DNA from: Methylobacillus caricis
Lineage (GTDB): Bacteria; Pseudomonadota; Gammaproteobacteria; Burkholderiales; Methylophilaceae
Reading direction: 5' to 3'
Length of the DNA stretch: 64,000 nt
NCBI RefSeq assembly: GCF_020532705.1
Contig: NZ_JAJAVD010000001.1
Location: 682,001-746,000 of the forward strand
Part shown: positions 47,634-59,542 of the stretch, in pieces
Layout: every line of letters starts with the position of its first letter
How positions within the stretch are numbered: position 1 is the first letter of the stretch
Translations under genes and position numbers: made by a program
Notes under the pieces: generated by a model
Told to the model about the DNA's origin: nothing
The model's database searches: none
The model's input: only the letters and a program-made list of their open reading frames with translations

Positions 47634-47990
47634 TCGTGGACTGGCAGTTGACGGGATCCAATGTGTCTTGGTCATATGCAATGCGGTGGTGTAGCTTGAA
47701 TCAAAGGGAGGGTGAAGTGTTATTCAAAAGAGGCGGCCGATATCAAATCAGCGATGGTCTGATCCAACGTTTGGAGCTTACCTATGAGCTTGAAATGCTC
47801 AAGGGATACCTAAAATCATTCTCAGCGAATCCAGAGCATTGACCAGTTTCCATTCCAGAATGTCATTCGCACAGAGGTGCTATTGCCGGGCGATTGGCCT
47901 GCATGGTGATTGCCTGATGAGCTTGCCGGGGGGCAATTCGAGCAGACATGCCCGCTGCCTTCGAGGCTAATTTTATGGATTGCGTGATCA
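47634..47990 (+). other. 357-base gap between transpeptidase and permease genes
   Basis: One open frame (GTG 47636 to 47842, 68 codons) follows the transpeptidase stop with an ACAGGT upstream. It has no recognised domain, so it is doubtful. The rest holds no clear promoter or terminator. The gap may mark a lost gene within the ABC locus. Confidence 0.35.
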
Positions 47991-48902
47991 GTGATTAAGC
48001 GGTTATTAGGTGTGGTGCCTGTGGTCTTTGGCGTCTTGCTGCTGACCTTCCTGCTGGTGCACCTGGTGCCGGGTGACCCGGTGGAAGTCATGCTGGGCGA
48101 GTCTGCACCCATGGCGGACCGTGCCAAGCTGCGTGCCGAGCTTGGCCTTGACCAGCCCCTGGTTGCCCAGTTTGGGCATTATCTGCAAAATCTGGCGCAA
48201 GGCGATTTTGGCCGTTCCATCCATACCCGTAAACCGATTGCCGAGTCCCTGAAGGAGCGTATTCCCGCCACGGCTGCGCTGGCGCTGCTGTCCTTGCTGA
48301 TTGCTGTGATAATTGGCTTGCCACTAGGTATCGCAGCGGCATTACGAGCAGGCAAATGGCCTGACAACTTCGCTACCATACTCAGTCTTTCTTTATCCGC
48401 GATGCCACATTTCTGGCTGGGGCCGTTATTGATGCTGTTATTTGGCTTGTGGCTGGGCGTGCTTCCAGTGAGCGGTATGAGCGACAACCTTTCCATTTTG
48501 CTCCCAGCCATGACACTGGGCTTTGGCCTGGCAGCCATTCTCACCCGCATGACGCGAACCAGCCTGCTGGAAGTATTGCATGAGGACTTTGTCCGTACTG
48601 CGCGTGCCAAGGGCATGAATGAACAACAGGTTATCCTCCGTCATGCCTTGCGTGCAGCCTTGCTGCCGATAGTCACTGTGCTGGGCTTGCAATTGGGCGG
48701 CTTGCTTGCTGGCGCGGTAATCACGGAAACCGTGTTTGGATGGGAAGGGGTAGGCAGGTTACTGGTCGAGTCCATAGAAAAGCGGGATTATCCCGTCACC
48801 CAGGCTTGTGTGCTGGTGATTGCATTGACCTATGTGATGGTCAACCTGCTGACCGATTTGCTGTATGCCAGGCTGGACCCACGTATCAGGTTTGCCGGAT
48901 GA
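47991..48902 (+). CDS. Peptide ABC transporter permease (DppB-like)
   Basis: 303 aa from GTG 47991; a stop lies two codons upstream, so no earlier start is possible. Six membrane helices with the DppB N-terminal motif LLTFLLVHLVPGDPVEVMLG and the EAA loop EVLHEDFVRTARAKGMNEQQV. It forms half of the importer channel with the next gene, to which it is joined by an ATGA overlap. Its likely partner is the binding protein at 45651. Confidence 0.92.
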   Translation: MIKRLLGVVPVVFGVLLLTFLLVHLVPGDPVEVMLGESAPMADRAKLRAELGLDQPLVAQFGHYLQNLAQGDFGRSIHTRKPIAESLKERIPATAALALLSLLIAVIIGLPLGIAAALRAGKWPDNFATILSLSLSAMPHFWLGPLLMLLFGLWLGVLPVSGMSDNLSILLPAMTLGFGLAAILTRMTRTSLLEVLHEDFVRTARAKGMNEQQVILRHALRAALLPIVTVLGLQLGGLLAGAVITETVFGWEGVGRLLVESIEKRDYPVTQACVLVIALTYVMVNLLTDLLYARLDPRIRFAG

Positions 48903-49690
48903 AGCGCTGGCCTTATTTTATATTGATCTTCTGGCTGGCGGCTGTGATGCTGTCCTATGCCATGGACCTGCAGCCTGACCATATCAACCTGGAAAATGTG
49001 CTGGCCCTGCCGCGTGCTGACGCATGGTTGGGAAATGATGACCTGGGGCGCAACATAGTAGCGAGATTGTTGGCGGGTGCCGGGGTTTCCATGTTTGTGG
49101 CACTGCTGGTGACTTCTGTCAGCCTGACCGTTGGAACCTTAATCGGGTTGGTTGCCGGTTATTTTGGTGGCTGGATAGACCGTGTGCTGATGCAGGTGAC
49201 CGACGTTTTTCTCGCCTTTCCTGGCATCCTGCTTGCGATTGCGTTTGCCGCTGTCCTGGGGCCGGGACTGGATAACCTCTTGCTGGCATTGTGCATGACT
49301 TCATGGGTAGGATATGCGCGCCTGACGCGTGCGCAGGCATTGAGTTTGCGCCATCGCCAGCATGTGCTGGCAGCAGAGTCTCTTGGCGCTCCGGTGGGAC
49401 GTATCATGCGCAAGCACATTCTGCCCTTGCTGGCTGCGCCTCTGGTGGTAGAAGCGACTTATAGCATTGCCGGACTGGTGATTGCGGAGGCCAGCCTGTC
49501 GTTTCTTGGTTTGGGTATCCAGGCACCGCATGCATCCTGGGGGTCCATGCTGAAGGATGGCGTGCGTTACCTGCTGGTGGCACCGCATTATGTGCTGGCA
49601 GTGGGATTCAGCCTGATGTCCCTGGTATTGGCGATCAATGTATTGGGTGATCAGCTGCGCGATGCCTGGGATATCGCACGTGCAGAATAG
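48899..49690 (+). CDS. Peptide ABC transporter permease (DppC-like)
   Basis: 263 aa from ATG 48899, overlapping the upstream stop. Typical DppC features: LGNDDLGRNIVARLLAGAG, GLVAGYFGGWIDRVLMQVTD, and the EAA loop LSLRHRQHVLAAESLGAPV. The N-terminal cytoplasmic extension is short. The usual DppD/DppF ATPases do not follow; yhhQ comes next, 21 nt later. ATP hydrolysis must be supplied from elsewhere or the system is incomplete. Confidence 0.92.
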   Translation: MKRWPYFILIFWLAAVMLSYAMDLQPDHINLENVLALPRADAWLGNDDLGRNIVARLLAGAGVSMFVALLVTSVSLTVGTLIGLVAGYFGGWIDRVLMQVTDVFLAFPGILLAIAFAAVLGPGLDNLLLALCMTSWVGYARLTRAQALSLRHRQHVLAAESLGAPVGRIMRKHILPLLAAPLVVEATYSIAGLVIAEASLSFLGLGIQAPHASWGSMLKDGVRYLLVAPHYVLAVGFSLMSLVLAINVLGDQLRDAWDIARAE

Positions 49691-49711
49691 TCATTGCAAA
49701 GGGAGATCGTC

Positions 49712-50431
49712 ATGAGCATCCAGGGCCAGGCGCCGCGCAGCTATAAGTATTATGACTTTGTCATGGTGGCTTTCGTGACTGTGCTGGTGTGTTCCAACCT
49801 TATCGGTCCGGCCAAGATTTCGCAGATTGATTTGCCCCTGATCGGGACCTTGACGTTTGGGGCCGGGGTGCTGTTTTTCCCGATTTCCTATGTGTTCGGC
49901 GATGTGCTCACCGAGGTGTATGGTTACGCGCGTTCGCGCCGCGTGATCTGGACCGGGTTTGCGGCGCTGGCTTTTGCTTCCTTGATGGCTTGGGTGATTG
50001 TCGCCTTGCCACCGGCACCGTTCTGGGAGAACCAGCGGGTGTATGAGATTGCTTTCGGTTCGGCCTGGCGTATCTCCTTGGCTGGATTGATTGCATTTGC
50101 CTGCGGCGAGTTTGTCAATTCGGTGGTGCTTGCCAAGATGAAAGTCTGGACCAGCGGGCGCTGGCTATGGACGCGCACCATAGGCTCCACCATTTTCGGC
50201 GAAGGTATTGATTCGCTGATATTTTATCCGTTGGCTTTTTATGGCAGCGGGATCATTCCGGATGACAAGCTATTGCTGGTCATGGGTGCACAGTTTCTCG
50301 CCAAGGTGGGCGTTGAGGTAGTATTGACGCCGGTGACTTACAAGGTCGTGGCCCTGCTCAAGAAAGCCGAGAACGAAGACTACTACGACCGCGATACCAA
50401 CTTCACCCCGTTTTCCCTGAAAACCCATTAG
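49712..50431 (+). CDS. yhhQ: Queuosine precursor transporter
   Basis: 239 aa from ATG 49712 (AAGGGAGA upstream; the TTG at 49694 is rejected). The VUT/YhhQ family features are evident: six helices, GAGVLFFPISYVFGDVLTEVYGY and GSTIFGEGIDSLIFYPLAFYG. YhhQ imports preQ0/preQ1 for queuosine synthesis in tRNA. Proximity to nagZ and the ABC permeases seems coincidental. Confidence 0.92.
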   Translation: MSIQGQAPRSYKYYDFVMVAFVTVLVCSNLIGPAKISQIDLPLIGTLTFGAGVLFFPISYVFGDVLTEVYGYARSRRVIWTGFAALAFASLMAWVIVALPPAPFWENQRVYEIAFGSAWRISLAGLIAFACGEFVNSVVLAKMKVWTSGRWLWTRTIGSTIFGEGIDSLIFYPLAFYGSGIIPDDKLLLVMGAQFLAKVGVEVVLTPVTYKVVALLKKAENEDYYDRDTNFTPFSLKTH

Positions 50432-50462
50432 GGTTTACCAATAACACGAAAGGATTTTGCCT

Positions 50463-51512
50463 ATGTCCCTGGGACCCGTCATGCTCGATGTGGTTGGCAC
50501 TGAGCTTTCTGAGGATGATATCCGCCGCATCCAGCATCCGCTGGTGGGCGGGGTGATCCTGTTTGCGCGCAACTTCCAATCCCCGGCACAGCTGAAAGCG
50601 TTAACTGATAGTATTCATGCCGTGCGGCAGCCGCCCTTGCTGATTGCGGTTGATCACGAAGGGGGCAGGGTGCAGCGTTTCCGCGACGGCTTTACCAAAA
50701 TCCCGCCCATGCGCGAATTCGGCAAGATATGGGACCAGCATCCCCGCAAGGCCAGGCAACTGGCAGAAGAAGCCGGTTGGATCATTGCTGCTGAATTGCG
50801 CGCGCATGGCGTGGATTTCAGCTTCACGCCGGTACTGGACATGGATTACGGCGAAAGCCAGGTAATAGGCGACCGCGCTTTCCATGGCAATGTGCAGGCA
50901 ATCAATGAACTGGCATTTTCATTGCTGCAGGGCCTCAAGCGCGGCGGCATGGCGGCGGTAGGCAAGCATTTTCCCGGTCACGGCTATGTGGTGGCAGACT
51001 CCCATGTGGCCATCCCGGTGGATGATCGCGAGTTCGACCAGATTGCCCAGTCCGACATGCAGACGTTCAGACAGCTCATTGATGACGGCATACAGGCTAT
51101 CATGCCGGCACACGTGATTTATCCCAAGGTGGATGACAAGCCAGCTGGTTTCTCCGAGCGCTGGCTGCAGAAAGTCCTGCGCCAGCGCCTGGAGTTCAAC
51201 GGCGTGATTTTCAGCGATGACCTATCGATGGAAGGAGCAGGGGTAGCGGGCGATGTCACCCAGCGTGCGCTGGCGGCCCTCAATGCTGGCTGCGACATGG
51301 TGCTGTTGTGTAACCAGCCGGAAAAGGCGGATGAGTTGCTTGCCAACCTGAAGTGGGACATCTCAGCACAGAGCCTAGCACGCTTGGCGCGCATGCATGG
51401 CCGCCGTCATCCGGCAGACATGGTGGCCTTGCATGAGGACCCTGACTTCATGCAGGCCGTACACCAAGTTGGTGAAGTGGGTAAGGCGGATGGTGACTTG
51501 CCTTTTGTCTAA
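50463..51512 (+). CDS. nagZ: Beta-N-acetylhexosaminidase NagZ
   Basis: 349 aa from ATG 50463 (AAAGGA eight bases upstream). This GH3 enzyme has the family motifs DHEGGRVQRF near residue 62, KHFPGHGYVVADSH (catalytic His region) near 165, and the nucleophile Asp in FSDDLSMEGAG near 247. NagZ removes GlcNAc from muropeptides in the cytoplasm during murein recycling. With the L,D-transpeptidase and peptide permeases 2-5 kb upstream it suggests a cell-wall turnover neighbourhood (inference). Confidence 0.93.
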   Translation: MSLGPVMLDVVGTELSEDDIRRIQHPLVGGVILFARNFQSPAQLKALTDSIHAVRQPPLLIAVDHEGGRVQRFRDGFTKIPPMREFGKIWDQHPRKARQLAEEAGWIIAAELRAHGVDFSFTPVLDMDYGESQVIGDRAFHGNVQAINELAFSLLQGLKRGGMAAVGKHFPGHGYVVADSHVAIPVDDREFDQIAQSDMQTFRQLIDDGIQAIMPAHVIYPKVDDKPAGFSERWLQKVLRQRLEFNGVIFSDDLSMEGAGVAGDVTQRALAALNAGCDMVLLCNQPEKADELLANLKWDISAQSLARLARMHGRRHPADMVALHEDPDFMQAVHQVGEVGKADGDLPFV

Positions 51513-51544
51513 ATTATTTATTTGCTTCAATTAGGTCAGCATGG

Positions 51545-51573
51545 TTGAAACTTTGTTGCCAATTGGCTAGTCT
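51545..51573 (+). promoter_or_regulatory. Candidate sigma-70 promoter of the BI-1 gene
   Basis: TTGAAA (51545-51550) and TAGTCT (51568-51573) are separated by 17 bases, 39 bases upstream of the ATG. The -10 match is moderate. Confidence 0.35.
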
Positions 51574-51611
51574 TAGGGTTGATTCGAGTTTTTTCATAGG
51601 GGATGTAACAC

Positions 51612-52298
51612 ATGCAAACGAACTATCAAGTCGCAAATACACAAACGTTGCCTGCCGGCGCGCACAAGGTATTGCGTAATACCTACATGATGTTGGGACT
51701 CACCATGATCCCAACGGTCATTGGCGCACTGGTCGGCATGTCCATGAATTTTGCCTGGATGGCATCCAGCCCCATCCTGTCCACTGTCATCATGCTGGCA
51801 GTGATGTTCGGGCTGTTCTTCGCAATTTCTGCCAACCGCAACAACGCCTTCGGCGTCGTGCTGTTGCTGGGCCTGACTTTCTTTATGGGCGTGATGCTGG
51901 GCCCTATCCTGCAAGTGGCGCTTAACCTGCGCAACGGCGGCCAATTGGTTGGCCTGGCTGCGGGCGGTACCGGCCTGATTTTCATGACGCTGGCCACTAT
52001 TGGCGCTACCACCAAGAAGGATTTCAGCTTCATGGGCAATTTCCTGCTCGTGGGCCTGATTCTGCTGATTGTGGCATCCATTGCCAATATGTTCTTCCAG
52101 GTGCCTGCTGCATCGCTGGCAATCTCTGCAGTGGCCGTGTTGCTGTTCTCCGGTTTTATCCTGTTTGATGTGAACCGCATCGTGCGCGGCGGCGAGACCA
52201 ATTACGTGATGGCTACCCTGGCGCTTTACATCAATATCTACAACCTGTTTGTCAACTTGCTGCAATTGCTGATGGCATTAATGGGTGAACGTGATTAA
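51612..52298 (+). CDS. Bax inhibitor-1/YccA-family membrane protein
   Basis: This 228-aa protein with seven predicted helices has BI-1 motifs: ATLALYINIYNLFVNLLQLL at the C terminus and LFSGFILFDVNRIVRGGETN before it. The bacterial family includes YbhL and YccA (an FtsH modulator) and proton-gated calcium leak channels. It is a single gene with its own terminator. Confidence 0.9.
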   Translation: MQTNYQVANTQTLPAGAHKVLRNTYMMLGLTMIPTVIGALVGMSMNFAWMASSPILSTVIMLAVMFGLFFAISANRNNAFGVVLLLGLTFFMGVMLGPILQVALNLRNGGQLVGLAAGGTGLIFMTLATIGATTKKDFSFMGNFLLVGLILLIVASIANMFFQVPAASLAISAVAVLLFSGFILFDVNRIVRGGETNYVMATLALYINIYNLFVNLLQLLMALMGERD

Positions 52299-52315
52299 AC
52301 ACTAAATGGTGTTGC

Positions 52316-52342
52316 AAAACCCGTCCTTGTGACGGGTTTTTT
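52316..52342 (+). terminator. Terminator after the BI-1 gene
   Basis: AAAACCCGTC (52316-52325), 5-nt loop, GACGGGTTTT (52331-52340), then TT: a 10-bp stem with T-run 18 bases past the stop. Confidence 0.9.
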
Positions 52343-52395
52343 GTTGCAGCGCATGATTTCAACTTCACTTATTGAGCTAAATCCTTCAGGTGCCC

Positions 52396-53475
52396 ATGAC
52401 TGACGTCGCTTCCAACTGGCCTTCCCTTGGCGCTGCAATCAAGCAGCGCACACCCAGCGTGCCTGTGACCAAGCTGCTGATTGCTGCCAACCTGCTGGTG
52501 TTCGTCTTGATGCTGTTCAATGGGGCTGGTTTCTGGCATTCGCCCAATGATGTACAACTTGCCTGGGGAGCGAACTTTGGACCGGCGACCCAGAATGGCG
52601 AGTGGTGGCGGCTGGCAACAGCCTTGTTCCTGCATTTTGGCGCAATACACCTGACCTTGAACATGGTGGCGTTCTGGGATGGCGGTCAACTGGTTGAACG
52701 CATGTACGGGCATGCCAGGTACCTGGCAATTTACCTCATCAGCGGCCTGACCGGGAACCTGCTGTCGCTGGTCTGGCAGGGCAATCATGCCGTGTCCGGC
52801 GGTGCCTCGGGAGCTATATTCGGTATTTACGGCGCCTTGATTGTTTTCCTCTGGCAGGAGCGTGAACAACTGGATAATCACGAATTCCGCTGGCTGTTTG
52901 GCGGTGCCTGCGTATTTGCGGTGGCCACCATTGTATTGGGCTTCATGATCCCGGCCATAGACAATGCAGCCCACATAGGCGGCTTTGTCGCCGGCATCCT
53001 GTCCGGCATGCTGCTGATGCGGGGCTTACGGGTAGGTGAGCAGGTATCACGGATTGGCAGGATGCTAGGCGGCCTCCTGTTGGTGACTGCGGTTGCGGTA
53101 ATGGTTGCCCGCATTCCTGCACCTACCTATCGTTGGGGGGACGAGTTGATACTGCGCAAGGAAATTGATGACTTTATCCGCGAAGACCAGGCCATCAACC
53201 GCTCCTGGCTCAATATCATGCATGAAAGCAAGCAAGGCAATGTGACTTATTATGAGCTGGGGCAGCAGGTTGAAAACGCCATTACTGATCGTTATGAGGA
53301 GCGTTACGAACAGTTGTCACAACTGCCTTACGATCCGGCATTACCTTCTGCAGCCAAGCTGGAAAACATCCTGCAATATACCAAGCAGCGGCGTGATGCC
53401 TCCAAGGTGCTGGCTGACCAGTTAAAGCAGGGAAAGCCGCTGCCAGATAGAGCCAAGCCGTCTAGCGTGCCTTGA
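52396..53475 (+). CDS. Rhomboid-family intramembrane serine protease
   Basis: 359 aa from ATG 52396 (CAGG upstream; a GTG two codons earlier is less likely). The membrane core shows HFGAIHLTLNMVAFWDGGQLVE, the catalytic Ser in GGASGAIFGIYG, and the catalytic His in DNAAHIGGFVAGI. About 130 residues after the last helix form a soluble tail (EDQAINRSWLNIMHESK). Rhomboids cut membrane proteins within or near the bilayer. The substrate is unknown. Confidence 0.9.
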   Translation: MTDVASNWPSLGAAIKQRTPSVPVTKLLIAANLLVFVLMLFNGAGFWHSPNDVQLAWGANFGPATQNGEWWRLATALFLHFGAIHLTLNMVAFWDGGQLVERMYGHARYLAIYLISGLTGNLLSLVWQGNHAVSGGASGAIFGIYGALIVFLWQEREQLDNHEFRWLFGGACVFAVATIVLGFMIPAIDNAAHIGGFVAGILSGMLLMRGLRVGEQVSRIGRMLGGLLLVTAVAVMVARIPAPTYRWGDELILRKEIDDFIREDQAINRSWLNIMHESKQGNVTYYELGQQVENAITDRYEERYEQLSQLPYDPALPSAAKLENILQYTKQRRDASKVLADQLKQGKPLPDRAKPSSVP

Positions 53476-53677
53476 GTTTGTCCATGCCCGTGACCAGCAA
53501 TGAAAGCAGCCACAGCAAGGCCTTGAAGGTGTTCATTACCGGAATCAGGCTCCAGAACACGCTGCCCAGGATCTGCCTGCACAGCATGGATTTGAAACAG
53601 GCCGTTTTATAGATGGTGGAAAGCAGGCATAGCCCGAGCGATACGAAGTAAATCACAATGTATTCAGCAGGAATCAT
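53462..53677 (-). CDS. Small two-helix membrane protein, unknown
   Basis: This 71-aa protein with two hydrophobic segments (IVIYFVSLGLCLLSTIY and ALLWLLSLLVTGM) has a good ribosome site (GGGAGA before ATG 53677). Its 3' end overlaps the converging rhomboid gene by 14 bases. I do not recognise a family. The start signal and hydrophobic pattern favour a real gene; it lies 48 nt downstream of tadA and may share its transcript. Confidence 0.6.
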   Translation of the reverse strand: MIPAEYIVIYFVSLGLCLLSTIYKTACFKSMLCRQILGSVFWSLIPVMNTFKALLWLLSLLVTGMDKLKAR

Positions 53678-53725
53678 GCTTATCTCCCTAGGTTAATGAG
53701 CCAGCCACATTGACCAGTGTCTGGA

Positions 53726-56178
<2,453 letters not shown>

Positions 56179-56198
56179 GCCCGGTTTGATAGCGAGGC

Positions 56199-57173
56199 TC
56201 AATTTGGCTCCATCAAGGCAAGCGCCTGTAGGCATTGGTGGTAGTGGGCTTCACTATTGTCCGGGGGAAATACCTGTCCGGGCAGGCGCAAACCATAACG
56301 CTGATGCTGGGCATGGGCGGTCATGATCCATCGCGTCAGTTGGCTCAGGCGGTGTTCAAGGTCTGTCCCAGGGGTAGTGCGTAAATCCAGCCATAACAGT
56401 TGTTGAGACTCTGCCTGGAATTGCTTGGTGAACATGCCCTGCTCGCGGGATGATGCTTTCCAGTCTATGCGCCTGGGTGAGTCACCCTGTTGATAAATGC
56501 GTAGTCCGGCAAAGTCTTCATCGCCACTGCGTTGGTCTGTTTTACCGCCATTGCCTGGATTGCTGTCGAGGGGAATGGGCAAGTCGGTATCAGTTGGTTT
56601 GGGATAAACCAGGCAACGGCTGGAAGTTGCAAGCGGGCTCCAGACCTGGAACAGGCCGAGAGGAAAGCCGGTGTGCAGTTTAATTGCACCAGGAACCAGC
56701 CAGCCGCGCTTTTTTGCAGGCAGCTTGAGTGCAAGTGTCAGTGTGCCATTGGCCGGAATGTCCCCATACAGGGTTTCTGAGTCTTGCAGTCTGGCGGCAA
56801 TGGCATGTCGTTCACGCTGGTGGGTATCCGTGATGCTCAATGGGAATATGGCATCATGTCCGGCAAAGGTGGCGGGAGGATTGTATATTTCAATCTGCAG
56901 CCATGCCAGGTTGCGCCAGGTGTGCAGCATGGCAACCAGCCCCATGCCTGCAAGCAGGAAGGTCAGGACAAATCCCAGGCTTAGTGTGTAATTGATGGAA
57001 CCGGTGAGCATGGCAAGCAACACGATGGCAAACCCCCAGCCAGCCCGGCTGGGCAGGATGTAAAGCTGGCGCCTGGTCAGCAGCAATGGGATATGGAAAG
57101 GGCGCCCCAGCCTTAGCTTCCCTTTCCAGCCGGCTTGGTTTGCAGCGATGGAATCAGGGAATGGCGACTGCAT
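56199..57173 (-). CDS. DUF58 (von Willebrand-like) protein
   Basis: This 324-aa protein has two N-terminal helices (AIVLLAMLTGSINYTL and a second) and the DUF58 signature DEDFAGLRIYQQGDSPRRID followed by WKASSREQGMFTKQF. DUF58 proteins work with MoxR AAA+ ATPases, probably as substrate or adaptor. It overlaps moxR by 20 nt and precedes tgpA. Confidence 0.9.
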   Translation of the reverse strand: MQSPFPDSIAANQAGWKGKLRLGRPFHIPLLLTRRQLYILPSRAGWGFAIVLLAMLTGSINYTLSLGFVLTFLLAGMGLVAMLHTWRNLAWLQIEIYNPPATFAGHDAIFPLSITDTHQRERHAIAARLQDSETLYGDIPANGTLTLALKLPAKKRGWLVPGAIKLHTGFPLGLFQVWSPLATSSRCLVYPKPTDTDLPIPLDSNPGNGGKTDQRSGDEDFAGLRIYQQGDSPRRIDWKASSREQGMFTKQFQAESQQLLWLDLRTTPGTDLEHRLSQLTRWIMTAHAQHQRYGLRLPGQVFPPDNSEAHYHQCLQALALMEPN

Positions 57174-58062
57174 TCAGCAAATGGCTGGCAGCATCTTCTA
57201 TGCTGCTACCTGATATGGTTTGAAGGCGGTGGCCAGCGACTCCTGGCAATACCGCCTGTATATCCTCGGGGATGGCAAAGTCGCGACCCTGCATCAGTGC
57301 CCAAGCCTGGGCGCATTGCCTGAGGGCGAGCCCGGCCCGGGGAGATAGCCCGGCTACGAAGTGGCTGGATTGGCGGCTGTAGGTAAGCAATGCCTGCAGG
57401 TAATCAAGCAGTGCATCGGAAATGTGGATGTCACCGACTGCTTGCTGCAATGCCAGCAGGCCTTGGCTGTCTATACAGGCTTCCGGGACATGAATGCCAT
57501 GGCGGCCGCCGTTGTTCTGTAACAATGCGCGCTCCGCACGGGCGTCCGGATAACCCAGGTTGATACACATGAGGAAACGATCCAGTTGTGATTCCGGCAG
57601 CGGGAATGTGCCGATGTGATGGCCGGGATTCTGCGTAGCGATCACAAAAAATGGCAAGGGCAGGGCACGGGTATTGCCTTCCAGGGTTACCTGGCCTTCT
57701 TCCATTACTTCCAGCAAGGCGCTTTGTGTCTTGGGTGTGGCCCGGTTGACCTCATCTGCCAGTAGGACATTGGTGAACACCGGGCCGGCATGGAACTTGA
57801 AACAGGCTTCATTGCGGTCATATACCGACACACCGAGAATGTCACCAGGCAATAGGTCGCTGGTGAACTGTACCCGGTTGAATTCCAGGCCCAGTACCTG
57901 GGCCAGCGTATATGAGAGTGTGGTCTTGCCCATGCCTGGCAGGTCTTCTATCAGCAGGTGGCCTCGTGCCAGTATGCAGGCCAGCGCCAGCCTGATCTGA
58001 GGTTCTTTGCCCAGAATGATGCGACTGGTGTTGCTGATAATCTGGTCTATGGTGCTGTGCAT
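57154..58062 (-). CDS. MoxR-family AAA+ ATPase
   Basis: This 302-aa protein has Walker A GMGKTTLS near residue 40, Walker B VLLADEVNRA near 103, sensor motif FVIATQNPGHHIGTFPLPE, and a C-terminal lid (GLSPRAGLALRQCAQAWAL). MoxR ATPases act as chaperones for metal or cofactor insertion; one subgroup matures methanol dehydrogenase. This one is in the general moxR-DUF58-tgpA arrangement, not an mxa cluster, so no MDH role should be assumed. Confidence 0.93.
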   Translation of the reverse strand: MHSTIDQIISNTSRIILGKEPQIRLALACILARGHLLIEDLPGMGKTTLSYTLAQVLGLEFNRVQFTSDLLPGDILGVSVYDRNEACFKFHAGPVFTNVLLADEVNRATPKTQSALLEVMEEGQVTLEGNTRALPLPFFVIATQNPGHHIGTFPLPESQLDRFLMCINLGYPDARAERALLQNNGGRHGIHVPEACIDSQGLLALQQAVGDIHISDALLDYLQALLTYSRQSSHFVAGLSPRAGLALRQCAQAWALMQGRDFAIPEDIQAVLPGVAGHRLQTISGSSIEDAASHLLNAVAIP

Positions 58063-58071
58063 ATCGGCTTC

Positions 58072-58527
58072 TTAATCCAGACGCTGTTTCTGGCCCCAGC
58101 GTACAAGCATGAAGGTGAGGCCCAGCAGCAGGCTGGCGCCTACCCATAGCAAGACTTCCTTGGGGTCAGGGACGATTTCCTGCACCGGCATGATAATGAG
58201 TTTGCGCAAGACCATGACCATGGCAACCTCAATAAAGGTTTCCACTTCCAGCGAGGCACCCATGAGGTAGCGGATTTCAGCAGAGATCAATGCTGAAATC
58301 GACCATAGGAGCATCAGGGTGCCCAAGGCGTTGAGGAAGCCATGAACCAAGTTGTTAGCGGTGAAGGCAGTGCGGACGTCAAGAAAAAACAGCCAGGTGA
58401 ACATCATGACTGACACTGCAAGTGCAAGGCCGATAGTGATGTGGGCAAAGCCATTGAGCCAGAGCATTGAGCGTATGGTGTAACGGTTGATGACATTAAA
58501 TTCACGGGGAAAGTGGTTTTGTGCCAT
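58072..58527 (-). CDS. PsiE-family membrane protein
   Basis: 151 aa from ATG 58527; the frame is open to 58599, but that part is polar and unlike the family. Four membrane helices with the PsiE pattern (VHGFLNALGTLMLLWSISAL, a GASLEVETFIEVAMVMVLR stretch, and RKLIIMP). E. coli psiE is induced by phosphate starvation; the molecular role is unknown. It is 9 nt upstream of moxR and leads that operon. Confidence 0.85.
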   Translation of the reverse strand: MAQNHFPREFNVINRYTIRSMLWLNGFAHITIGLALAVSVMMFTWLFFLDVRTAFTANNLVHGFLNALGTLMLLWSISALISAEIRYLMGASLEVETFIEVAMVMVLRKLIIMPVQEIVPDPKEVLLWVGASLLLGLTFMLVRWGQKQRLD

Positions 58528-58639
58528 AAGTGAGACATTCCTTGTGTCTTTTGCTGCATTGTTGTTATGGGTTGGGCCTGGTTCTTTTGCTGAGGGCACA
58601 GCGTTGTCATTGCTGGTGACAGTGTACCTAAAATTTATG

Positions 58640-59542
58640 TCATACCAGCAGTTCCTCTAGCGACAGTTTTTCCAGTTTCTTTAGTATCCACTGTTGGGCT
58701 TTCCCACCGTTGCTGCGCCAGGCTATATAGCCTACGACATTCGTCTTGGGCTCGGCGACCTGGCGTATCAAAAGCTTACCATCGGCAGCATATTGTTCAG
58801 CAACCTTTTTTGGCAGGTATCCAACGCCCAGTCCCTTGATTTGCGCCAATGCCTTGCTCTGAATGTCGGGCACCGAGAGTACATCCTGACCATCCAGTAT
58901 CCCCGATGTTCTTGGCGGCAGGCTGCGAGAGCTGTCGGCTGCGGAAATGGAGCGATACTGTTGAATGTCAGAATTTTTCAATGGCTCTGGCACCTTGGCA
59001 AGGGGATGATGCGGGGCGACTGCAAACACGAAATCCAATGTGCCTAACAGTCTGGTGGTATAGCCGCCTCCAGGAGGTCCATCGCCGGGTGCTCCTATGG
59101 AGATATCCGCACGATTGCTGATCAGGGCATCCCAGCTGCCACCGTAAACCTCGCGTAGCAGGCGCACGCGGGTGCCAAATTGCTGCGCATAAAACTCTTC
59201 AAGCATCGTGTAGATAGGATCCATGCTCAGGATATCGCTGACAGCAATGCTGATATCGGTTTCCACCCCGGTGGCAACCCTGCGCACACGGCATTCCAGC
59301 TCGCCAGCGGCCTTGAGCAGATGCCTGCCTTCACGTAAAAGCTCGTTGCCGGCTTCCGTCAGCCTGGCTTTGTGCCCGCTGCGGTCAAACAGTTTGATGT
59401 CCAGGTCATCTTCCAGGGTGCGTATGGTATATGTAATGGCAGAAGGCACGCGATGCAGGCTTTCTGCGGCTGCCGAAAAGCTGCCGTCTCGGTCAATGGC
59501 ATCCAGGACTTCCAGCGCCTCGATGGAGAGTTTGATGCTCAT
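58640..59542 (-). CDS. LysR-family regulator (YhaJ-like)
   Basis: This 300-aa protein has an N-terminal winged HTH ([20 protein letters not shown], then [14 protein letters not shown]) and a periplasmic-binding-like effector domain. It resembles E. coli YhaJ, which lies beside the pirin gene yhaK and responds to aromatic/nitroaromatic breakdown products. Here it is in a 4-nt-overlap operon with cysZ, and this operon is divergent from a pirin gene. The likely regulon is the reductase set downstream of pirin (inference). Confidence 0.88.
   Translation of the reverse strand: MSIKLSIEALEVLDAIDRDGSFSAAAESLHRVPSAITYTIRTLEDDLDIKLFDRSGHKARLTEAGNELLREGRHLLKAAGELECRVRRVATGVETDISIAVSDILSMDPIYTMLEEFYAQQFGTRVRLLREVYGGSWDALISNRADISIGAPGDGPPGGGYTTRLLGTLDFVFAVAPHHPLAKVPEPLKNSDIQQYRSISAADSSRSLPPRTSGILDGQDVLSVPDIQSKALAQIKGLGVGYLPKKVAEQYAADGKLLIRQVAEPKTNVVGYIAWRSNGGKAQQWILKKLEKLSLEELLV

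Noticed and set aside
47636-47842. 68-aa frame with GTG start after the L,D-transpeptidase
   Set aside because: It has no recognised family and a weak start, so it is described only as part of the gap.
57154-58062. MoxR as a methanol dehydrogenase maturation factor
   Set aside because: The gene order is moxR-DUF58-tgpA, a general envelope arrangement; no mxa genes are adjacent and xoxF is 48 kb away.
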